A DNA stretch of 64,000 bases, taken from NCBI RefSeq assembly GCF_040958095.1, contig NC_091193.1, positions 24,246,401 to 24,310,400 on the forward strand. Reading direction: 5' to 3'. Below, in pieces: positions 55,465 through 64,000 of the stretch (positions within the stretch are counted from its first letter, which is position 1; each line of letters begins with the position of its first letter). This DNA is from Procambarus clarkii (lineage: Eukaryota > Arthropoda > Malacostraca > Decapoda > Cambaridae). The notes beneath the pieces are model-generated. The model did not search any database. It worked only from the letters and a program-made list of their open reading frames with translations, and was not told the DNA's origin. The position numbers and the translations under genes are program-made.

Positions 55465-56745
55465 AGGCCCTCAGCTGTTCTGGTCACCCTGCCAGGCCCT
55501 CACGTGTCCTGGTCACCCTGCCAGGCCCTCACGTGTCCTGGTCACCCTGCCAGGCCCTCACGTGTCCTGGTCACCCTGCCAGGCCCTCACGTGTCCTGGT
55601 CACCCTGCCAGGCCCTCACGTGTTCTGGTCACCCTGCCAGGCCCTCACGTGTCCTGGTCACCCTGCCAGGCCCTCACGTGTCCTGGTCACCCTGCCAGGC
55701 CCTCACGTGTCCTGGTCACCCTGCCAGGCCCTCACGTGTCCTGGTCACCCTGCCAGGCCCTCACGTGTTCTGGTCACCCTGCCAGGCCCTCACGTGTCCT
55801 GGTCACCCTGCCAGGCCCTCACGTGTCCTGGTCACCCTGCCAGGCCCTCACGTGTCCTGGTCACCCTGCCAGGCCCTCACGTGTTCTGGTCACCCTGCCA
55901 GGCCCTCACCTGCTCTGGTCACCCTGCCAGGCCCTCACGTGTCCTGGTCACCCTGCCAGGCCCTCACCTGTTCTGGTCACCCTGCCAGGCCCTCACCTGT
56001 TCTGGTCACCCTGCCAGGCCCTCACGTGTTCTGGTCACCCTGCCAGGCCCTCACCTGCTCTGGTCACCCTGCCAGGCCCTCACGTGTCCTGGTCACCCTG
56101 CCAGGCCCTCACGTGTCCTGGTCACCCTGCCAGGCCCTCACGTGTCCTGGTCACCCTGCCAGGCCCTCACGTGTTCTGGTCACCCTGCCAAGCCCTCACG
56201 TGTTCTGGTCACCCTGCCAGGCCCTCACGTGTTCTGGTCACCCTGCCAGGCCCTCACGTGTTCTGGTCACCCTGCCAAGCCCTCACGTGTCCTGGTCACC
56301 CTGCCAGGCCCTCACGTGTCCTGGTCACCCTGCCAGGCCCTCACGTGTTCTGGTCACCCTGCCAGGCCCTCACGTGTTCTGGTCACCCTGCCAGGCCCTC
56401 ACGTGTCCTGGTCACCCTGCCAGGCCCTCACGTGTTCTGGTCACCCTGCCAGGCCCTCACCTGTTCTGGTCACCCTGACAGGCCCTCACGTGTTCTGGTC
56501 ACCCTGCCAAGCCCTCACGTGTTCTGGTCACCCTGCCAGGCCCTCACGTGTTCTGGTCACCCTGCCAGGCCCTCACGTGTTCTGGTCACCCTGCCAAGCC
56601 CTCACGTGTCCTGGTCACCCTGCCAGGCCCTCACGTGTCCTGGTCACCCTGCCAGGCCCTCACGTGTTCTGGTCACCCTGCCAGGCCCTCACGTGTTCTG
56701 GTCACCCTGCCAGGCCCTCACGTGTTCTGGTCACCCTGCCAAGCC
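55465..56745. repeat. Tandem array, 29-bp unit with an E-box in most copies
   Basis: About 44 copies containing CTGCCAGGCCCTCACGTGTC then CTGGTCACC. The T/C variant (GTGTTCTGG against GTGTCCTGG) is clustered: C forms dominate the left and T forms the right. CACGTG is present in most units, GGTCACC at the unit end. Twenty-nine bp gives an 87-bp codon period and open frames of over 400 codons in all three plus frames; none is a gene. Confidence 0.96.
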
Positions 56746-57477
56746 TATGAGAAGCTGGACATTCCATATTGAAGCACTCTTTCCTGTCTAAAGAGTCTTG
56801 CAAATTTCTGGGTGAAAGAATTCACAGCTTTTGGTATATTTACCTGTACTGACAAGGTTTCTGCACTTTCTAGGGTGATCGTACTTACATGTTCCATTTG
56901 TTCTTCCCGATATCCCATGCTTACAGATACCCCATTTGTAATACCGACAGATTTAGGGTCCTTCTTTTGTTTGTTTCCCTTTGCCAGGGACCGCGCTCTG
57001 CTCCGGCGTCCCCGACTCCGCGCTCTGCTCCGGCGTCCTCGACTCCGCGCTCTGCTCCGGCGTCCCCGACTCCGCGCTCTGCTCCGGCGTCCCCGACTCC
57101 GCGCTCTGCTCCGGCGTCCCCGACTCCGCGCTCTGCTCCGGCGTCCCCGACTCCGCACTCTGCTCCGGCGTCCCCGACTCCGCGCTCTGCTCCGGCGTCC
57201 CCGACTCCGCGCTCTGCTCCGGCGTCCCCGACTCCGCGCTTTGCTCCGGCGCCACTGACACCGAGCTCTGCGCCACGTCTACTAGTACCTTGGTGTCATG
57301 GGCGGTTTGTTTGAAGATACTTGTAATTGCTATGCAGGCATTTATTAGTGATTCTCTGTTTTCAGCACGAGTTTTATCCAGGATTTTGATCATCTTCAAG
57401 AAAGCTACATCATCTTTTTTGCAGAGCCAGTACACAGAGTGGTCACTGGGACCATTTCTCCTTGGATTATTAGTCAT
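56746..57477 (-). CDS. Unidentified ORF with nine-residue repeats, possibly LINE ORF1
   Basis: The minus-strand frame from 57477 starts MTNNPRRNGPSDHSVYWLCK, followed by a helical-looking segment (DDVAFLKMIKILDKTRAENR, ITSIFKQTAHDTKVLVDVAQ). About ten copies of the nine-residue PEQSAESGT repeat follow, then GKGKQTKEGP and a stop. A second frame continues with SVGITNGVSVSMGYREEQME, VNIPKAVNSFTQKFARLF to 56745, so one frame change separates the parts. The WLCKK residues resemble the end of a PHD finger, as in ORF1 of CR1-like LINEs. This is a guess; a host gene is not excluded. Confidence 0.35.
56990..57262. repeat. Tandem array, 27-bp unit
   Basis: About ten copies of CGCGCTCTGCTCCGGCGTCC plus CCGACTC, G/C-rich, with an open frame on both strands. 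It encodes the PEQSAESGT repeats of the minus-strand ORF. Confidence 0.93.
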
Positions 57478-57589
57478 GTTGTCATGCTACCCTATACTAC
57501 TACTACCATATACTACTACCACTACCACCCTATACTACTACTACCACAGCTACCATATACTACTACTAAGCACTACCTAATAAATTCCC

Positions 57590-57912
57590 TCCCTATAACC
57601 TACCTAACCCCTATATTGTTAACCCATGTCTGTTTTTTTAAACAACGCTGTTTGTCGACCTAATTGCATTTGTGCTGCTTTTTGTGCCATGTTGCCCCCT
57701 TTTTTATTTTTATTTTTATTTGTTCTCAACACATTTTATACTTTAATCTCAATTAGTATTAAGTTTTAGTCTTTAATGTTTTTCCTGCCCAAAACGCTTT
57801 GCGTAATCGTGGCTTCAGGCATTGTATGTACTAGCTCTATCTATAAATCTATCAATTTTTGTAAAACCTCTTGCATGTATGTACTTTACCTGAATAAACA
57901 TTTATTTATTTA
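57590..57912 (+). mobile_element. LINE 3' untranslated tail
   Basis: Contains CATTGTATGTACTAGCTCTA, CTATAAATCTATCAATTTTT and TTACCTGAATAAACATTTAT with an ATTT-rich terminus. The AATAAA signal followed by a short (TATT)n tail is what a LINE 3' end shows. No coding part is present. Confidence 0.55.
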
Positions 57913-58362
57913 CTATTTATTTATTTACTACTACCACTGCTACCCTATACTACTACTACTTACCACTTGCCATCTTATACTACTACTATTACTACTACCA
58001 CTGCTACCCTATACTACTACTACTACCACTGCTACCCTATACTACTACTACTACCACTGCTACCCTATACTACTACTACTACCACTGCTACCCTATACTA
58101 CTACTACTGCTACCCTATACTACTACTACTACCACTGCTACCCTATACTACTACTACTACTACCACTGCTACCCTATACTACTACTACCACAGCTACCCT
58201 ATACTACTACTACTACCACTGCTACCCTATACTACTACTACTACTACCACTGCTACCCTATACTACTACTACCACAGCTACCCTATATTACTACTACTAC
58301 CACTGCTACCCTATACTACTGCTACTACCACTGCTACCCTATACTACTACTACTACTACCAC
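57913..58362. repeat. (TAC)n-based tandem array
   Basis: Units of CTACCCTATACTACTACTAC plus TACCACTG of varying length (about 21-33 bp). A diverged block of the same type lies at 57486-57570. Ends where LINE coding begins. Confidence 0.93.
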
Positions 58363-58975
58363 TTCCTATGGATACCATCACATGTTGGCATCTCAAGGCA
58401 TGACACTGTTGATATGCTTGCTAAGACAGCCTGCAGAAAACTAGTGGTAGAAATTGATATGGGTGTTTCATTAGCAGTGACAAAGAGAATACTTAAACAA
58501 ATATCTAATGAAAATCTCACCGACCTAACAAATTCTCAAAGACCTGAAAGTTGTAGCATTAAATATTATGATAGATATCGTGAGGAGACAAAAACCCAAA
58601 ACCCAAAACTTTCTCAAAACCCAAATGTCGAGTATACAATGTGTCAACTTTGTGAAAGAGAAAACATGCACTCTCTTGAACAGTATATTGTAGAATGTCC
58701 CATACTGACTGACTTTCGCCCTCCTGGGCTAAGGTATGCTGAACTCTGTAGTTACTATATGAGTACTGGAACACTTGATGATATATTGGACTTGTATCCA
58801 AGATTGACCATGTAATATATCAATCATACAATGTATATATATGATGTAACTATATAACCTGAGCTTGTAAAAGCACCTTCATCACCTTCAGTGATTAAGT
58901 GCTTAATTGCACACTAGTTTCTTTATCAGCTACCTCACCCTGTCAGAGTAAATGAGACAAATGTATGTGAATGCA

Positions 58976-59007
<32 letters not shown>

Positions 59008-59245
59008 TGTATATGTGTGTGTGTGTGTATGCATATGAATGGGTATAAAGTATATATGGAAGCTGATCAGAATTACATTTCACCTTTGTGAATGTACATT
59101 AATGACACTATGTAAAAGACACATCTAACACTTTATGTAGGGCATACGTAAATCTGTGTATCTATGTATTTACGTATGTAGGTTAGCTTAGCATTTTAAA
59201 AGCACCGAATCACCTTCTGTGGTTGAGTGTTCAATAAACCCTTGA
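58363..59245 (+). mobile_element. RNase H end of an I-like LINE, copy 2
   Basis: Starts with the RNase H C-terminal motif (LWIPSHVGISRHDTVDMLAK), continues into VVEIDMGVSLAVTKRILKQI, a CCHC knuckle (CQLCERENMHSLEQYIVEC) and ends LDLYPRLTM at 58815. Compared with 4590-5446, a stretch around QCDV...RIRLGYRR is missing and a short AAAACCC repeat stands there. The 3' untranslated part with (GT)n near 58977 and AATAAA near 59232 matches the other copy. 5'-truncated against the TAC array. Confidence 0.85.
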
Positions 59246-61947
59246 TCACCATGGGTTGGCATGAGGTGTGAGTAGGTTTGTTTGGGTATGGGCTGTGTAG
59301 GGTTGTGAGTGCCTTGGCTAGGGTGGACAGTGTGGGATGTCTTAGCTGGTGTCTGGTTTCTTTGAGCCGGAGGTGTCCTTCCCATGTGGATAGCCCAGAA
59401 AAATGCAGCGTGTTCAGGAACTTCAGGCCACTTAAAACATAGTGTAGACAAATTCCAGTAAATATCTTTAAAATCCCAGTGCAATAGAAGTTTGGATGGA
59501 CCCCAAAAATTCTGTTCTGGTCATACGAGTGACTGTAACAATGAAAAAAATGCGAGTGTTCCAGATTTTTATAGTTAATCAGTACACCTATTCAGCCAGA
59601 CTTGTAATGATTTGTATTAATTTGATACAAGTAAAGCTTTTCATTCTGGGTGATAATTCTGTTACTAAGAAGGCAATACTAAGGTTAAATATTTTGTCCT
59701 ACATTATTATTTATACTGTAAACAGAAACTTTAGTTTTCTGTTGTGAGGGAGAGAAAAATGTAGGTGACGAGATAGCTACCCATGCTCTGATAAACCAAA
59801 CCAAACCTCATCTAACCGAACTATAGTACCTCTAGTTCTATTGAATTTCTAACATGTACCACTACCAAGGCAGTTATATATGCTCTAGTAATTTTTTTTA
59901 AATTAAAAGAACTGAAAATGTTGGAATCAAATAAATTTTGTGCTTATTTTACAATAATTTTTGTATCTTACTGCATGCTGAATTCAGCCTATTGCCTAAA
60001 TATGTATTTAATTCTAGAGTTGTTTTGGGGCAAGAATACACTGAATGTTATGAAGTACGAGAGGCTAAGGGTAGGTTTCATTAACTACCTTAGGCTTTCC
60101 TTATTATTTCATACAACAAGAATATTATGTTTCAAATGTAACTCTGGATTTGAAGTCAACATCAACTGAAAAAAATATTAAAAAGTTATATCAGTCAGAT
60201 ATACTTAAAAGGAGAGATGCATCCTGTTATGCAAACAGATTTTTTATTATATTTTTATATTTAAGTGCTAAGATGGCTCAAGGCTGTATGTTAAGGGCTA
60301 AGCTGTTCCCAAGTTAGGGTTAAAATGTTTAGCAATGTGGCTACACATCACCCAATGGTGGAAAACAGCAATGTTTTCTGGCACATATTCACTCCATATG
60401 GCTAATTCCTTGCAAACACTGGGTACAACCAGAGCAGTGAGTACCTGAACCCCACCCCACACAGACGACCAACTGGAAGACTATTTATCATGTGGAGACT
60501 CCATATCATACAAATATCAGGTATTTTTTTTTTAACACCGTTACGTTAAAAAATATTTCTTAGCCTGACAGCTGAATATTGAAAGCCCCACTTGTCAAAC
60601 CACAAATTTCCAGGCTTGATCAAACAAAAACACTTAAAACATCTTCCTATAAACCTAGGAGTAATTGCCAATATCTTGGGAGAAACCAGAAGCCTTTTAA
60701 AGAATCCCTGACAATTGGCACCTCTCGGGTAAGTCAGTGCCAAACCCCTTCCCGCCCACATGTCGATCCTAACACCTTAAAACTTAATTTAACTTAGCTG
60801 TGCCCCATACAGGGGCCAGATATTGTATCAATCCGTGATGTTGAAAGAGTGCTTGTGGCAATATTATGACACAACAGGCAAAAATCTCAATACAACTTTG
60901 GTGCCCCCCCCCCCCAGGAGAGCAGGAGCCACATATCCACCCAACGTCGCTGTTGAACTCAAGAGTGGTGTGTATCCTAATTAAATTTATAGTTAAAGGA
61001 GTCTAGAACAGTCGATGATACCTGGGTATTAGGTGGGACTAGGGATATTACATGTTTGTACTTACACTGCTGTGAGTGCTATGTCATGCACACAAAAATT
61101 ACTTACAGTGCTCCTCAGAAGCGTCAATGGTGTTTCCTTCAGTTAAAAATTTGAGATTTATCTCCACTCTCCAACACCACTTGATCACTGAAAGTTGAAA
61201 CATACGATAAACGTTTGGAAAGATGCCAATGTTTACATTTACTGAAAGTACTAGAAACTACCACAAGCGAGAGAGCGCGCGCTTAGAGCAACTTGACACT
61301 TCAAACTTAGGATCAGTTATATAGGATTAAATACTTTCTTCCACCCATAACTATGAATCCAAAGAAAATGGGCACGTTTTCTAACAAGAAGCGCCTGGTA
61401 ATATGTTTTGTACCACTATGTAGAGTTTATATTGAATGTTTTCAGTATTATATCACTGTTTGTTACTGCTTACAATTGTATTTATATTACTGATAGCAGT
61501 TTTAATATAATCTATAAACAAAACGAAGTATGTGTAATGGGTGTAATCATCTTTAGCTTTACTTAATATAACGATCGTATGATATATTTCATTTGTTTAC
61601 TAACTATAAAATGTAGATTATTTACTGTCGTCTGCTATTATCGATTACGAAAAGTTTGAGAACATCTGCTTCCATTGGTAATCAAGTTGTTATAAGGAAA
61701 ATACTCCGTATAATATCGATGTAGAATTTTGAAAACAACAAAGCATCGCCTATTACAAATAGTTTCTTTTTAGAATCAAATGCTTTTAAGATGAGTTAAA
61801 TCTTATTTATGGTAGACTGAGAGCTACAATTCATTGCCATAAATTTGGTCTGCTAGAGTTTTAGTGTTTATTATATTATCCAAACATCTAACACTGACAT
61901 GTATTAAGCTGTGCGATTTTCCGTGATTTATTAGGAATGTTGTAACC
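59246..61947. other. Long plain sequence without recognised genes
   Basis: The largest stretch free of arrays and obvious transposons. No conserved domain seen. A frame starting at 61353 (MNPKKMGTFSNKKRL) followed by GTAATA could be a chance exon-like piece. A C run lies at 60904-60914 and a GAGCGCGCGC block near 61272. Confidence 0.4.
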
Positions 61948-61967
61948 ATGTCGAGCTTAAAGTTAGG
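61948..61967 (+). CDS. Weak candidate first coding exon
   Basis: ATGTCGAGCTTAAAGTTAG encodes MSSLKL and is followed by a consensus donor, GTAAGT. The upstream TGTAACC gives an acceptable start context. MSSLKL is how ribosomal protein L19 begins in several insects, but the next codon would start with G, whereas L19 has Gln there, and no second exon is visible in the remaining 2 kb. Probably chance; kept because the local sequence is otherwise plain. Confidence 0.12.
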
Positions 61968-62879
61968 TAAGTAAAGCATGTTATTAGAAAGTGATATGCT
62001 TATGACGTATTAGTGAGGTTAAGTTTGGAGGAAGGACATAAACGAGGCGTGGGAAGAAGCTGGTGTTTTTGTTGTCAGATGAATCACTCCACCCTGGTAA
62101 TAGAGGCTCATGTAGTTTACTGTATTATTGGTTTTCTGCAGCGTTGTCATGATGTATCGAGTGGAATGGCGTGAAATATGATGTTTTCTGCTTAGTTTCC
62201 TACATTTATAATCAGCTTTTATCAGTGATAATGGTTAGATATATGCGGGTAAGGTTAAGGTTTGGACATAATGACACTGGAGCATCCCATTCATTCTCGA
62301 TCACTGCTGCTTCTTCCTGTCTACACTATCTTCAACTCTCTGGGTCCATAGTACTCTATGTCTTCAATAATTGTTTGTCTTATAATGACTGACCTTTGAC
62401 AAATGCTGTAACATTATATAATTGAAGTTGTCTGAGTGTCCAGCTACTTGTAAGAATTTAATTTGTTTCAAAGCCATTCCAGAATAATGCCAGTGTAGTA
62501 GTAACCCTACATTTTGTTGTATTATATGATTTGAAGTAATTGGAAGGAAACAAACCATAGTGATTGATTACCTCAACACATTATCAGACCTTTCTCATCA
62601 TGACAGAATACTCAAAATACACTCTGAACAAACCACTGACAAGAGGCACGGTACTAAATCATTAAAAAATTGTTGACAACTAAAATATTCGCAGAACTGA
62701 ATCAAATTCAAATTTATCATTGAAGATTCCATATGAGAGGTGAGGTTCAATCTTGGGATGCAGCACAGTTACCTGCTCTCTCTCTCTTTCTCTCCATGTA
62801 TGAGTGCCATACTCATGTCTCCTTATCTGTTGGGGTTTATGTACATTCTGTACATAAATGTGTACCTTATGTACCTGCT
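61968..62879. other. Unassigned sequence
   Basis: AT-rich, with no repeat or domain recognised. Part of the 62300-62360 block (CTTCAATAATTGTTTGTCTT) partly echoes 62200-62225 (ATAATCAGCTTTTATCAGTG, TAATGGTTAG), a faint duplication. Confidence 0.35.
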
Positions 62880-63110
62880 GGCTTGTGAATACTCACAGTC
62901 TTGTAGCACAGTGGTCTATGTCATTGACTCACAATCAAGGGTCATGAGTTCAGGTTCTGGGAATGACAGATATGATTGTGCATTGTTCCATTCATCTAAT
63001 GACTGTTCAACTAGCTATAAATAAGTACCCAGGAGTTGTGGCAACTGTTGTGGGCGGCACCTGGGGAAAGGTCAGTAGTTGGCCCAGGGGGACCTTGATA
63101 AGTTTATGAA
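62880..63110 (+). mobile_element. tRNA-derived SINE, diverged
   Basis: Box A-like TAGCACAGTGGTCTATG at about 62903, a degenerate box B near 62945-62960 (AGTTCAGGTTCTGGG), then the body AAATAAGTACCCAGGAG, CAACTGTTGTGGG and CCTGGGGAAAGGTCAGTA. Confidence 0.55.
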
Positions 63111-63735
63111 CAGGCTTCCTTTCACTAACAGTGGGAACAAAAAGTCTCCTCTGACATTATGTAGGTTGGTTTCTCCTTGCTTGTGGAGTCAAACATGACG
63201 TTCTGTAGCTGATTCAGGTAGCCAGAGGGATGTTAGCATGGATTTCATTCCTCTTAACCTTCATAGGAGCTGCCTCATATGGGACAATAAGCCTTCTGCA
63301 ATTTCCTTAATTCTTTTGTTTATGTTCTTACGCTTGACATGCTCCCACAAGACCCAAAAGAGGTGGACACCAAAGAGACACTAGATGCCAAGCACTGTGC
63401 AACTCCCTGGGAAGTGGATCTCTGTCTGGCCAAACTCATAGTGAGGACATGCGATCTGCTAACCTTGTGTGAACTATAAGGCAGTTGACACTAGGTGAGG
63501 ACCCACACCCAGTCAACCACATAATTGAGGAGTTGGCTATCATCCAGTCCACTACATTAGGCCTTGTATGTTTACCAACCCCAGTAAACTATCTGTGACA
63601 GTCTAAAAATCCCCTTTCACTAAAAGCAGTACTGCCTCGACTGGGGTGGTGCAGATCCTGGAGAAGGGGCAGTGAGCTGCTGATGTCTCCAGGTAGATGG
63701 TCTTGTGATATAACCGACTTTGGGGAGCAGCTGCC
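63111..63735. other. Unassigned sequence
   Basis: No gene recognised. Confidence 0.35.
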
Positions 63736-63739
63736 AGAG

Positions 63740-63855
63740 GGTACCTGGATTGTACCTGGGTGGGGTTCTGGGGGTCCTACTGCCCAAGCCCAGCTTAGGG
63801 GGCAGGCTTGGCTTGTGAGAGCTTCATCCAACAGGCTGCTGGTTAACTGTTGCTT
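63740..63855 (-). mobile_element. 3' end scrap of the CR1-like LINE (FADDTK family)
   Basis: GTGGGGTTCTGGGGGTCCTA, GGCTTGGCTTGTGAGAGCTT and CAACAGGCTGCTGGTTAACT parallel 52505-52600. Diverged, old insertion. Confidence 0.65.
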
Positions 63856-64000
63856 GGCGGTTTCTTCATTAGCTAGTAGAAGAAAATTATCCTGCATTGA
63901 TCCTAAGGGATTGGAGGCTAAAATTTTCAGGCATGTTAGCACTATTTGAGTGTGTCAGTCAGTCATTCTGGAAGTTTTATGTACAGCATTAGGAAGTATG
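63856..64000. other. Window end, nothing recognised
   Basis: No feature seen. Confidence 0.4.

Noticed and set aside
55455-56791. Open frames of 324-431 codons in all three plus frames
   Set aside because: They are translations of a 29-bp tandem array; three units form an 87-bp codon period without stops. No start, domain or flank supports a gene.
57776-58444. Tyr/Leu/Thr-rich protein of 222 codons
   Set aside because: Translation of a TAC-based array between a LINE tail and another LINE end.

Overview
The window looks like nuclear DNA from an arthropod, most likely a decapod crustacean such as a crayfish. That is an inference. It rests on the density of tandem arrays and (AT)n/(GT)n microsatellites, interstitial TTAGG-type motifs, tRNA-derived SINEs with box A/B heads, several Penelope-like elements (PLEs), and CR1-like, Jockey and RNase H-bearing LINEs of the kinds common in decapods. 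No complete host gene is visible. Two short segments (17826-17969 and around 61948) have exon-like features and are given only as weak candidates. Nearly all long open frames lie in tandem arrays whose unit is free of stops, or are retrotransposon remains.

Layout. 0.8-2.3 kb: LTR-type relic. 2.3-9.3 kb: six tandem arrays with a LINE 3' end and a tRNA-derived SINE among them. 9.3-15.0 kb: a 5'-truncated CR1-like LINE lying inside a minisatellite, itself split by a 3.0-kb LTR-bounded insertion with a 4-bp target duplication. 15.0-19.3 kb: more arrays and CR1-like scraps. 19.5-23.6 kb: two PLE copies and a foldback element, then a LINE scrap holding a 68-bp SINE-like insert with a 9-bp target duplication. 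24.1-25.8 kb: very G-rich array. 26.8-27.6 kb: RNase H LINE end. 27.8-29.1 kb: 51-bp array split by a 373-bp palindromic MITE. 29.4-35.5 kb: SINE cluster, AT microsatellites, three foldbacks and another PLE. 35.6-38.9 kb: Jockey LINE split by a CR1-like LINE with a 7-bp target duplication. 39.4-42.9 kb: SINE palindrome, foldback, PLE and LINE pieces. 43.1-47.6 kb: three adjoining arrays, the first 3.6 kb long. 47.7-49.5 kb: LINE ORF1 remains holding SINEs. 50.6-52.5 kb: further arrays. 52.5-55.2 kb: a second CR1-like LINE copy, which supplies the empty site for the 11.2-kb insertion. 55.5-58.4 kb: arrays, an unidentified repeat-bearing ORF and LINE tails. 59.2-64 kb: mostly plain sequence with one SINE and one LINE tail.

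The parts do not work together as a pathway. The value lies in the record of nested insertions, in the junctions that can be placed to the base, and in hammerhead-ribozyme-like folds in the PLE copies. All calls come from reading the sequence by eye; no database search was run.
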